From NCBI GenBank assembly GCA_905234355.1, contig CAJOHP010000089.1:1-24717 (forward strand): a stretch of DNA of 24,717 nt. Direction: 5' to 3'. Source of the stretch: an uncultured Prevotella sp. (GTDB taxonomy: Bacteria > Bacteroidota > Bacteroidia > Bacteroidales > Bacteroidaceae). Shown one piece after another: positions 16,632 through 24,717 of this stretch (position 1 is the first letter of the stretch; every line of letters starts with the position of its first letter). Under the pieces are notes generated by a model. That model did no database searches. It saw nothing but the letters and a program-made list of their open reading frames with translations, and was not told the DNA's origin. The position numbers were made by a program, and so were the translations under genes.

Positions 16632-19061
16632 ATGAATCACACGACTAAATTATTCACCATGATGGCCCTCGCGACGCTCGCAGCGACGTCGTGCAAGGAG
16701 GACTATTTCGACCAGGGCGAGTATGAGCAGATGGTGCGCACGAGCTTCCCCATAGCCGATGTGGACCGCGAGCACACCTGGGCCACGGTAGGGTCGGCAC
16801 AGCTCACGGTGAGCGTGGCCGACGGCCAGCACTACGACGTGCGCGTCTACGACCGCAACCCCATAGGCGCCACGACAGCACTCAGCCTGCTCGGCGAGGG
16901 CAAGGCAGCGCCGGGAGCCGACCTCGTCACTATGCTCAACTACCCACTCTCGCAGAGCTACGTCTATGTGGCGCTCTTCACCCCGCAAGGCTACATGACC
17001 GTCTATCCCGTCTCGGTGGCCGGCACGGAGGCCACCCTCACCGTGGGCCAGACGGCGCAGCAGGCCGCCCGACGCGCCATCAAGACCAGCTACACCTTCC
17101 CCACGGCACCTGCCGACGGCGACTTCGCCAGCCAGAAAGCACCGGGGGCACAGCTCATCAACGGATATAAGGACGGCACCAACTTCTACATAGACCCGTC
17201 CATAGGCACCACGGGCGCCACCATACAGCCCAACGGCAACGGTGTGCGACTCTACGTCGACGGCGACGTGTCGCTGCGCCAGCGCGGATTCTACCTGCCC
17301 GGCAGCGCCACGCTCTACCTGCTGCCCGGTGCCAAGCTCACCCTGCCCGACAACTTCTCCTTCGGACAGTATCAGGACAAGATATACGTGGCCGCAGGAG
17401 CTGAGCTCGTCGTGGGCGGCACCCTGCAGCTCGCCGCCAACTGCATGCTCTACAACCGCGGCACAGTCAGCACCGACTCCATCGCCGTGACCAACCAGGC
17501 CCTGCTCTACAACGAGGGCACCATCACACTGCCCGGCGGACTGAGCGTGACCAACAACAACTCGACCATCGTCAACGACGCCACGCTGAGCGCACGCACC
17601 ATGGGCGTCTACGGCAGCGGACACGTGCAGAACAACGCGCGCATGGACATCAGCGGACTCACCCTCATCAATGCCAACGACAACACCTGGGTGAACAACG
17701 GCGTCTACACCACGCGCAACTTCGACTTCCAGGCAGCCGCCCGCGACGTGATAAACAACTGCCAGCTCTACGTGACCAACCTGATGGACATACACCAGAG
17801 CGACTGGATGCAGAACTGCTTCCAGAACGATGCCGGCGCACTCGTCGAGACAAAGGACTTCCGCATCAACGTGTCCAACGTGAAGATGGGCTCCGGCTCC
17901 ATGCTCCGCGTCACCGGCACGGCCACGATGCACGAGACCAAGGCGGGCTACGGCATCAAGGCCGTGGGCACGGACTATGCCGTCTTCCAGGCTGCACACG
18001 TCGTCATGGGACAGGCCGGACAGGGCTTCGAGGCACTCTACGACGGCAAGCTCTACGTGGCCAGCGACGACCACTTCGCACAGGGCCACGACGGCGACCC
18101 CTCGCACCCCTTCTACGTGCTCTCGGGCGGAGCGGCACTCACCTCCTATAGCGGTGCCAACGCCCACTTCACCGACAGCGGGTGCGGTGCCGCCTATCAG
18201 GGCACGCCCGACCCCGAGCCGCAGGCACAGACGTTTGCCCTGCGATACTGCTTCGAGGACAACTTCCCCGAGATGGGCGACTACGACTTCAACGATGCCG
18301 TCTTCACCGTCACACCCACGCTCAACGGCACCGCCACCGTCACCCTGCAGGTGAGCCTCGACGCCGTGGGCGCCACCAAGCAGATAGCCGCCGCACTGCG
18401 CATCAAGGGACTACTCGACAGCGACGTGGAGAGCTGCACACGCCGAGGCAACCTCGACGCCAACTTCCCCACCAATGCCTCGCAGCGCATCATCGGAAGC
18501 AGCAGCATCACCCTGTCGGTCTCGAAGAAGACCACCAACGACCTGGTGCTCCCCCTCTGCGAGAACGCCCACTGGTCGCTCGGACAGGCCAAGGCCAGCG
18601 ACGGCTCGGTACAGAACTGGTTCCTCAACACCGTGAAGCGCGACGACCAGCTCGCCGAGAAGCGCAACGACGTGGCACCCGCCGTCGTCACCTATACCAT
18701 CAAGCTCAAGGACAAGGCCAAGACCGCACTCTTCAAGCAGGAGAACATAGACCTCTTCATCGTCGAGGGACACAACGGAGGCTACTACGAGGTGCACACC
18801 GTGCCCTTCAAGACCGACGAGGTGCTCGTGGAATTCCTGAAGAACATCGCCGACAAGTACACCGACAACATACCCTGGGCCATCTGCGTGCCGGGCGACT
18901 TCAAGTATCCGCTGGAGTGGCACATCATCGGCGTGAGCGACGGCGGCGTCATCAGCGGGGCCTACAAGGAGTTCGGACACTCCTTTGCCGAGTGGGCCAA
19001 GGACCATACCAAGGCCACCGACTGGTATAAGTATCCCACGGCAGCCGACGTCTACGAGTAA
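16632..19061 (+). CDS. LruC-domain surface lipoprotein (B)
   Basis: 809 residues from the ATG at 16632; an in-frame opening upstream lacks a signal peptide and overlaps the promoter. The signal MNHTTKLFTMMALATLAATS precedes lipobox Cys21. A central beta-helix-like region has repeated NxG turns (CMLYNRGTVSTDSI, ALLYNEGTITLPGG, NTWVNNGVYTTRNF). The LruC signature DYDFNDAV is at about 550-557 within CFEDNFPEMGDYDFNDAVF. The C-terminus ICVPGDFKYPLEW ... TDWYKYPTAADVYE echoes the ending of protein A. The two are clear but distant paralogues. The TrhA gene follows after 45 bp, so read-through is likely. Role unknown; outer-membrane or surface location inferred. Confidence 0.88.
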   Translation: MNHTTKLFTMMALATLAATSCKEDYFDQGEYEQMVRTSFPIADVDREHTWATVGSAQLTVSVADGQHYDVRVYDRNPIGATTALSLLGEGKAAPGADLVTMLNYPLSQSYVYVALFTPQGYMTVYPVSVAGTEATLTVGQTAQQAARRAIKTSYTFPTAPADGDFASQKAPGAQLINGYKDGTNFYIDPSIGTTGATIQPNGNGVRLYVDGDVSLRQRGFYLPGSATLYLLPGAKLTLPDNFSFGQYQDKIYVAAGAELVVGGTLQLAANCMLYNRGTVSTDSIAVTNQALLYNEGTITLPGGLSVTNNNSTIVNDATLSARTMGVYGSGHVQNNARMDISGLTLINANDNTWVNNGVYTTRNFDFQAAARDVINNCQLYVTNLMDIHQSDWMQNCFQNDAGALVETKDFRINVSNVKMGSGSMLRVTGTATMHETKAGYGIKAVGTDYAVFQAAHVVMGQAGQGFEALYDGKLYVASDDHFAQGHDGDPSHPFYVLSGGAALTSYSGANAHFTDSGCGAAYQGTPDPEPQAQTFALRYCFEDNFPEMGDYDFNDAVFTVTPTLNGTATVTLQVSLDAVGATKQIAAALRIKGLLDSDVESCTRRGNLDANFPTNASQRIIGSSSITLSVSKKTTNDLVLPLCENAHWSLGQAKASDGSVQNWFLNTVKRDDQLAEKRNDVAPAVVTYTIKLKDKAKTALFKQENIDLFIVEGHNGGYYEVHTVPFKTDEVLVEFLKNIADKYTDNIPWAICVPGDFKYPLEWHIIGVSDGGVISGAYKEFGHSFAEWAKDHTKATDWYKYPTAADVYE

Positions 19062-19106
19062 GGCTCTGCCACACGACGTATGACCCGCACAGCGAAAGAC
19101 TGAAGC

Positions 19107-19757
19107 ATGATACGCTATACCCACCGTGAAGAGGTGTGGAACACTATGTCGCATGCCGGCGGCATCCTGCTTGGGGTGTCCGTCGGCATCGCCTTTATGG
19201 TCTGTGTGTGCCGCGAGGGCGACACGTGGGCCACGGTGGGCGTCGTGCTCTATCTCTTCGGCATGCTGGCCAGCTACATCGCCTCAACGGCCTACCACGC
19301 CCTGCCGCTGCGCTCGCCGTGGCGCGAGCGGCTACGGCGCTGGGACCACGCCGCCATCTACTGGCACATCGCCGGCTCCTACTCGCCCCTCACGCTCATC
19401 GCACTCAGGCAGCAGGGAGCATGGGGATGGGCACTCTTTGCCTTCGTGTGGACAGCTGCCATCGCAGGAACCATCGTCAGCTTCCGCCGGCTGAAGGAGC
19501 ACAGCCACATCGAGACGCTATGCTTCGTGCTCATGGGCCTGTCGGTGCTCGTGGCCTTCAAGCCACTCATCGACACCGTCAGCACCCGAGCCGTGGCATG
19601 GATAGTGGCAGAGGGCGTGTGCTACATCACGGGAGCACTATTCTACTCGCTCAACAAGCGCCGATACATGCACTCCGTCTTCCACTTCTTCGTCCTCGCC
19701 GGCAGCCTCTGCCACATCGTGGCCGTATGGGACGTGCTCATGGACTACCTGCGGTGA
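19107..19757 (+). CDS. Hemolysin III / TrhA family membrane protein (PAQR superfamily)
   Basis: 216 residues, mostly hydrophobic, with about seven membrane segments. Family signatures are an N-terminal REEVWNTMSHAGGILLG, YIASTAYHALPLRS, the conserved WDHAAIYWHIAGSYSPLTLI, and C-terminal HSVFHFFVLAGSLCHIVAVW. The His/Asp/Ser residues in these segments form the presumed zinc site of PAQR-type proteins. Bacterial members have been linked to membrane-energetics homeostasis; the old name hemolysin III does not show real haemolytic activity here. It lies 45 bp after the LruC B gene and 44 bp before the helicase, suggesting one transcript. Confidence 0.93.
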   Translation: MIRYTHREEVWNTMSHAGGILLGVSVGIAFMVCVCREGDTWATVGVVLYLFGMLASYIASTAYHALPLRSPWRERLRRWDHAAIYWHIAGSYSPLTLIALRQQGAWGWALFAFVWTAAIAGTIVSFRRLKEHSHIETLCFVLMGLSVLVAFKPLIDTVSTRAVAWIVAEGVCYITGALFYSLNKRRYMHSVFHFFVLAGSLCHIVAVWDVLMDYLR

Positions 19758-19801
19758 GGATGCGAAGTGGCCCGGAGACGCCCCCACCCCACCCCGAAAC
19801 A

Positions 19802-22679
19802 ATGACAGAACAAACAATGAGCACCAAGCCAACGAAAGCGCTGATACTCGTGCTCCGTCCCCTGGAGTGGTTTGGCATCGTGACGGCCGAGCTGAAGCGG
19901 GTCGACTCGCTTGGACAGTATATGGCCGTGCTGGGCGCCCAGCGCAGTGAGCACGTCAACCCCGCCGACGACGCCCTGCGACAGCTCGCCGTGCTCTGCG
20001 AGGAGCTGCAGCCCGACTGGCTCTATGGCAAGTATGCCGCGAAGCAGGTCTATCGCCGTGCAGCCGACTTCTGGGCCACGAAAGACCGCACGGTCGTCAC
20101 CCGCGTGAAGCGGATGGCCGACCAGCGGCTGTGCCAGGCCGTCAGTGCGGCCATGAGTCTCGACATCCCCGTGCTCTATGCCAAGGAGAGCCAGACGGCG
20201 CTCCATCTGACTGACCGCCTGCACATGGCCCAGGCCAGAGAGGTGACACCCGTGATGCGCTTCCACCGCCATGACCAAGGCACCACCTACCGATTGCTGC
20301 TGCGCATCGACGGCCGCCTCGTCGACCATCTGGCCGAGCACCGTCTCGCCGTGCTCTCCTATCAGCCTGCCACCTTTGTGCTCGACGACGCCGTCTACAG
20401 CCTGAGCGACGGCTTCAGCAGTCAGTTGCTCCTGCCCTTTGTGAGCAAGGACCAGGTGCAGATAGCACGACGCGTGGAGAACGACTACTTCCGACGCTTC
20501 ATCCTGAGGTTTGTGGCGCGGGCGGAGATAGAGGCCGAGGGATTCGACATCAGCGACGAGAGCCTGTCGCCGCAGGCCCGACTGACGTGTCAGACGGCCA
20601 TCGACGGAGCGCGGCTGCTGACCCTGCAGTTTGCCTACGGCACTGCCGTCTACACCCTCGACAGCCAGAGCAACGGCCGCGTGACACTGACCGAGGCCGA
20701 CGGCACGTTCCGCTTCGTGCGGCAACTGCGCGACAGACGGCAGGAGCAGGCCATCGCCCACTGGCTCGAGCAGATCACAGGGGCCGGGCCCACCGTCAGG
20801 CTCGACTCGCTCAGCGACATGATTGCGTGGCTGCGCACCTATGCCCCACAGCTCAAGAGCCATGGCATCGACGTGGTGCAACCCTCCGACCACATCTATT
20901 ATATAGGGCCGCTCAGTGTGGAGCAGAACGAGACGTGGCACGGCGACTGGCTGCAGACCGACGTGACCGTGATTGCCGACGACGGCCGGCTGCGCCTGCC
21001 GCTGCTCGACCTGCGCGACACGCTGCTGCGCGGCGAACGGGAGTACATGCTGCCCACGGGCGAGCGACTGCTCATCCCGCAGGAGTGGCTGCAGCGCTAC
21101 ACCGGCCTGCTGCTCACGGGCATGCCAAGAGGCCATGGATTTCAGCGGCACCGCAGTCAGGTGCCGGCCGTCTCGCAGTCTGATGCCGCCGCGCAAGGCG
21201 CCGACTCCCTGGCCACCGTCGGCAGACAGGCTATCGACGCCGTCCTGCCGCCACGGCTGGGAAGAAAGGAGCAGACGGCCGTCCTGCGCCCCTATCAGCT
21301 CGACGGCTTCCAGTGGCTCTGGCAGAACTTCATGGCACAGACCGGCTGCTGCCTGTCCGACGAGATGGGACTGGGCAAGACCATACAGACCATCGCCTTG
21401 CTGCTGAAGTATAAGGAGACGGCACAGCCACCGCAGACAGCCACCGCACCGATGCCAGGCATGCTCTTCTCCGACGAGGAGATGCAGGGCGGCGCAATGC
21501 CACACAATGCCGACGCCACGGGCATGCCCTTCCGCACCTCGCTCGTCGTGGCGCCCGCCTCGGTGGTGCACAACTGGCGCAACGAGCTCGCGCGTTTCGC
21601 CCCCCGGCTGCTCGTGATGAGCTATACGGGCGACAACGCTGCCCGCAGGGAGAAACGCCGCGCGCTGATGCGCTGGGACGTGGTGCTGACCACCTATCAC
21701 ACGCTGCTCAACGACATCGCACAGATAGCGTCCCACGAGTTTGGCATCGTCGTGTTCGACGAGAGCCAGGCCTTCAAGACCCCCTCGTCGCTCATACACC
21801 AGGCCGTGGGCCAGCTGCGTGCCCTGCACCGCATGGCCCTCAGCGGCACGCCCGTGGAGAACAACCTGCAGGAGCTGTGGAGCCTGATGAGCGTGCTCAA
21901 CCCTCATCTGCTGGGCGACGCGTCGTCGTTTCGGAAAGCATTCGCCGACCCCATCGCTACGCAGATGGAGGAGAGCCGCCGCGAACTGCTGCGCCAGCTC
22001 ATAGCCCCATACTTCCTCAAGCGCACCAAGGACGAGGTGCTCAGCGACCTGCCCGAGCGTCAGGACGAAGTGGTGGTGTGCCCGATGACCGACGCACAGG
22101 CCAGCCTCTATGCCGCAGAGCTCTCGAAGGCGCGCAACGAGTGGCTCGACACCGAGGCCACGGGCAGCCACCGCGAGATGCACATGCTCACGGCACTGCA
22201 GCGGCTGCGCAAGATAGCCAATGGCGAGGGGAAGATGACCGTCGTCTTCAGTCAGCTGGAGAGCCTGCGGGCCACGCAGCACAAGGTGCTGCTCTTCAGC
22301 GAATATGTGTCGCTGCTCGACGAGGTGGGACAGGAGATGGCACGGCGCAGCTGGACCTATGCCATGCTCACGGGACAGACCACACAGCGTGAGGAGGTGA
22401 TAGCCCGCTTCCAGCAGCAGGCCGACTGTCAGTTCTTCCTCATCTCACTGAAGGCCGGCGGCGTGGGCCTCAACCTGACGGCGGCCGACTATGTGTTTCT
22501 GCTCGACCCCTGGTGGAACCGTGCCGCTGAGGAGCAGGCCATAGCGCGCGCCCACCGCATAGGGCAGCGACGCCCGTTTCGTGTCGGCCGGCACGCTCGA
22601 GGAGCAGATACTCACGCTGCAGGAGCGCAAGCAGTCGCTCATAGACAGCGTCATGCCGTTTATCTGTGCAGGAAAATAA
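19802..22679 (+). CDS. SNF2-family DEAD/DEAH helicase, frameshifted near its C-terminus
   Basis: The start MTEQTMSTKPTKALILVLRP at 19802 was chosen because the upstream frame overlaps TrhA; ATG 19817 is an alternative. After about 500 residues of poorly conserved N-terminal region come the SNF2 motifs: DEMGLGKTIQT (about 520), VVAPASVVHNW, VVFDESQAFKT (about 650), ALSGTPVENNLQELW (about 680), LKAGGVGLNLTAADYVFLLD and AIARAHRIGQRR (about 917). These proteins are ATP-driven double-stranded-DNA translocases. Just after RIGQRRP, at about 22573-22575, the frame changes. The usual ending RFVSAGTLEEQILTL...VMPFICAGK continues in the next frame to a TAA at 22677-22679, while the original frame runs to a TGA at 22709-22711. 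About four residues (expected VxVY) are also missing, so a deletion of about 14 nt fits. The usual WWNPA is WWNRA here. Confidence 0.85.
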
Positions 22680-22684
22680 GAATA

Positions 22685-22722
22685 CACGCCGTCGGCCACT
22701 CGCATGAGTGACCGACGGCGTG
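22685..22722. terminator. Terminator hairpin between the convergent helicase and lipoprotein genes
   Basis: CACGCCGTCGG and CACTC pair with GAGTG and CCGACGGCGTG around a GCAT loop, with a single C/A mismatch: 16 paired bases. The minus-strand exit is T-rich (TATTCTTATTTT), so it mainly terminates the lipoprotein transcript; it may also stop the helicase transcript. The TGA used by the frameshifted helicase frame lies inside it. Confidence 0.8.
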
Positions 22723-22744
22723 CATGCTGCCGACGCTGAGTGCG

Positions 22745-23602
22745 CTACCTGCGGCTGCGCTGTGTGGCGGCCGAGCCGAAGCCCTTGCTCATGTTGCGCT
22801 GCTGGGGCTGGGCGGCAGCACGTGCGCTGCGCACCTTCTGCTTCGACTGCCCCGGGTCGGCAGGCACATCGCCGAAGACGGGACGCACCGACATCTTGGC
22901 ATCGAGACTGGCCCAGCACTCGTAGGGCTTGACTCCGCCGAAGGTGTGTACGAAGACGCCCTGCTCGTCGAAGTTGAGCGAGTGCACGTAGAGCCCTTCC
23001 TGGTCCTCTCCCGTCTCGTCGGTCATGTAGTAGCCGCACACGCCCTCGTCGATGAGGGTGTCGGCCTCCATACCGCCTGCTGCGGGCAGGAAGATGGATT
23101 TGCCCTCGAAGCCCTTGACCTTCGAGGTGAACTCGGCTCCGAAGATGCCGTTGATGCGCCGCCACTGGAAGGAGCAGTTGTCTATGAGCTCCTCGCGCTC
23201 GTCGGGTGTGGGCAGGCGCCACTTCTCGCCCCACATCACGTGGGCGATGTCGTAGTTGGTGCCTCCTATGTACTGGTACTGCTTGGCCGGGTCGTGCTCT
23301 ATGAGGTACTGCAGGGTGGCCGTGCCGGTGGGGTCGCCCCAGAAATAGTAGCCTCCGGGCTGCTCCTGGCTGCTGGAGCCTATGTTGCAGGTGGCCCAGA
23401 GCACGCTCAGGCCAAGGTCTACATAGGCGTGGTTGTCGCTGGGATACTCGCCGAAGTCATTGGGGTCCTTGTCGTTGTTGCCTTGGTTGTTGTTGCCCTC
23501 ATTGCGGTAGTCGCGGTCGCGCCAGCTGGGGCCGCTGGCATCGTCGCCTCCACATGCTAGCAGCATGGCCAGCAGGGGGAGAAGTAGGAATGTTTTTTTC
23601 AT
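22745..23602 (-). CDS. Lipoprotein with Fibrobacter-succinogenes-major-paralogous (FISUMP)-like domain
   Basis: 285 residues from the ATG at 23602. MKKTFLLLPLLAMLLACGGD gives a lipoprotein signal with the lipid-bearing Cys at position 17. An Asn/Asp-rich linker follows (NEGNNNQGNNDKDPND). The domain shows YVDLGLSVLWATCNIGSSS, GGYYFWGDPTGTA, EKWRLPTPDEREELI and KSIFLPAAGG, the standard landmarks of the FISUMP/DUF1566-like family common in gut Bacteroidota. The C-terminus is an unusual basic Ala/Gln/Arg/Ser-rich tail (QKVRSARAAAQPQQRN). Function is unknown; a surface or periplasmic location is expected. A 9-bp tandem repeat lies between it and the upstream DUF58 gene, and no obvious promoter is visible. 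Confidence 0.87.
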   Translation of the reverse strand: MKKTFLLLPLLAMLLACGGDDASGPSWRDRDYRNEGNNNQGNNDKDPNDFGEYPSDNHAYVDLGLSVLWATCNIGSSSQEQPGGYYFWGDPTGTATLQYLIEHDPAKQYQYIGGTNYDIAHVMWGEKWRLPTPDEREELIDNCSFQWRRINGIFGAEFTSKVKGFEGKSIFLPAAGGMEADTLIDEGVCGYYMTDETGEDQEGLYVHSLNFDEQGVFVHTFGGVKPYECWASLDAKMSVRPVFGDVPADPGQSKQKVRSARAAAQPQQRNMSKGFGSAATQRSRR

Positions 23603-23632
23603 CGTGTTTTTTTTATTCTTTTTTTTGTGGGT

Positions 23633-23686
23633 TTTATGGGACTTATGGGGCCTATGGGACCTATGGGACTCATGGGACCTATGGGC
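23633..23686. repeat. Six tandem copies of a 9-bp unit (consensus CCTATGGGA)
   Basis: The units are TTTATGGGA, CTTATGGGG, CCTATGGGA, CCTATGGGA, CTCATGGGA and CCTATGGGC, back to back. They lie between the DUF58 gene stop and the lipoprotein start, upstream of the latter. The period is a multiple of three, so the stretch stays open and spells a His/Ser/Arg/Lys repeat on the minus strand, but nothing suggests it is translated. Confidence 0.9.
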
Positions 23687-23694
23687 TGGTGCAA

Positions 23695-24717
23695 TCAGTT
23701 CCTGCGCTTGAGCTCGAGATACTTGTTGATGACATTGACGGAGAGGCCTTTCGGCGTGGTGAGCAGTGCCTGTATGCCGTAGCGCCGGAGCGTCTGGACG
23801 ATGAGTCGCTGCTCGTAGGCAAACTTGTCGGCAATGACCTGCTGATAGTAGTCCTCGGTGGTGACGGGGTGGCTGAAGTCGTCGGCGAGGGTGTCGTCGT
23901 CGAAGAAGACCACGAGCAGCCAGTGCCGCATGGCAAGCTGCCTGAGGTAGGGCAACTGCCGCCGCAGCGACACCATGCCCGTGAAGGCAGTGAAGAGCAC
24001 GAGCAGGGAGCGCTTGGAGAGCCTGCACCCGACGTTGGCGAGGAGTGCCGAGAAGTCGCTCTCGGCAAACCTGGTCTGCTCGGCATAGAGTGCCTCCTGC
24101 AGCGTGCGCAGCTGCCCGGGCTGTCGCGATGCCTGCACGAAGGTGTCGAAGGTGTGGCTGAAGGTGATGAGGCCGGCCAGGTCGTCGCGGCGTATGGCCA
24201 CGTAGCTCAGCACGAGGGCGGCGTTGATGGCATAGTCGAGCAGCGTCATGCCTGCGAAGGCCTGCTGCATCATGCGTCCCTTGTCGATGACGCAGTAGAC
24301 GGGCTGCGAGCGCTCCTCCTGATACTGGTTGACCATGAGTCGCGGCGTGCCGTTGGCTGCCATGGTGCGGCGGGCCGTGGCGCGCCAGTTGATGGTGCGG
24401 AAGTCGTCGCCCGCCACATAGTCCTTGATCTGCTCGAAGTCGGTGTTGTGGCCTATGCGTCGCAGGCGCTTGAGGCCCATCTCGTGCAGGTTGTTGCTCA
24501 TGGCGAGCAGCTCGTAGCGGCGCAGCATGAGGTAGCTGGGGTAGACCTTCACGTCCTTGGGCTCGCCGCAGGTGTAGCGCCGTTGCACGAGTGCGAGGCG
24601 TGTGGTGGCAAAGATGCGCAGGCGGCCGAAGGCATAGGTGCCGCGCCGCGTGGGGGTGAGCTGATAGGCCACGGTGGCCGTGCCCTGCGGGGCGATGACA
24701 GTGGCGTAGCTCACATC
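23695..24717 (-). CDS. DUF58 domain-containing protein (N-terminus outside the window)
   Basis: 341 codons are visible (340 residues plus the stop), reading DVSYATVIAPQG at the window edge and ending YLELKRRN. The start is not present, because the edge falls inside the frame. Visible family features are the strand-rich TPTRRGTYAFGRLRIFATTR, the DUF58 core RIGHNTDFEQIKDYVAGDDF followed by RTINWRATARR, and a von Willebrand A-like fold beginning YCVIDKGRMM. DUF58 proteins usually have two N-terminal membrane segments and cluster with a MoxR-type ATPase and vWA/BatA-like proteins; those would lie to the right. The MIDAS-type DxSxS is replaced by DKGRM, so metal binding there is doubtful. Role in envelope or stress functions is inferred only. 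Confidence 0.9.
   Translation of the reverse strand, partial: DVSYATVIAPQGTATVAYQLTPTRRGTYAFGRLRIFATTRLALVQRRYTCGEPKDVKVYPSYLMLRRYELLAMSNNLHEMGLKRLRRIGHNTDFEQIKDYVAGDDFRTINWRATARRTMAANGTPRLMVNQYQEERSQPVYCVIDKGRMMQQAFAGMTLLDYAINAALVLSYVAIRRDDLAGLITFSHTFDTFVQASRQPGQLRTLQEALYAEQTRFAESDFSALLANVGCRLSKRSLLVLFTAFTGMVSLRRQLPYLRQLAMRHWLLVVFFDDDTLADDFSHPVTTEDYYQQVIADKFAYEQRLIVQTLRRYGIQALLTTPKGLSVNVINKYLELKRRN

Noticed and set aside
19745..22282. 845-codon minus-strand frame opposite the SNF2 helicase
   Set aside because: Antisense shadow caused by high third-position GC; no motifs.
23603..24028. N-terminal extension of the FISUMP-like lipoprotein through the 9-bp repeats into the DUF58 gene
   Set aside because: The open frame upstream of 23602 is antisense or out of frame to DUF58 and then translates tandem repeats; the lipoprotein signal fixes the start at 23602.

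Overview
The window reads as Bacteroidota, order Bacteroidales, probably Prevotellaceae. The evidence is Bacteroidetes-type promoters (TTG-N20-TAnnTTTG) upstream of several genes, A-rich leaders with weak Shine-Dalgarno sequences, LruC-domain and Fibrobacter-paralogous-domain lipoproteins, a DUF3467 gene upstream of rpsL, and a Bacteroides-type integrase with a zinc-ribbon/HTH partner. Most chromosomal genes are GC-rich. Two stretches (about 1-1080 and 6100-7260) are clearly AT-rich and look acquired. The genus is an inference.

Layout. 1-1030 is the end of an integrative element: a tyrosine integrase running off the left edge and an upstream HTH gene, behind a good promoter and two sets of short direct repeats. 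1037-3025 is dnaK (minus) with its terminator. 3258-5990 (plus) is a secreted protein with a BamE/SmpA-like C-terminus, then a carboxynorspermidine/carboxyspermidine dehydrogenase-type enzyme preceded by a puzzling in-frame coding-like stretch. 6302-7249 is a solitary AT-rich DNA methyltransferase. 7294-8884 (minus) is an AAA-ATPase/PD-(D/E)XK gene with an N-terminal frameshift. 9157-13529 (minus) is a DUF3467 gene, rpsL, rpsG and fusA, with two elaborate inverted-repeat structures in the ribosomal-gene spacers and a terminator right after fusA. 12940-14145 is a repeat-rich zone with the remnant of a secreted-protein gene. 14176-19061 holds two divergent LruC-domain lipoproteins. 19107-22679 (plus) is a TrhA/hemolysin III membrane protein and a SNF2 helicase with a C-terminal frameshift. 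22745-24717 (minus) is a Fibrobacter-paralogous-domain lipoprotein and a partial DUF58 protein.

Functionally the window is mostly housekeeping (protein folding, translation, polyamine synthesis) and envelope lipoproteins, interrupted by mobile or selfish material: the integrase element, the orphan methylase, a dispersed hairpin repeat family and two frameshifted genes. I see no clear new multi-gene defence or biosynthetic system. The most notable unexplained items are the structured spacers flanking rpsG, the 26-bp hairpin repeat family, the 49-codon coding-like stretch before the polyamine gene, a hairpin that also fits a G-quadruplex pattern after a LruC gene, and the two frameshifts.
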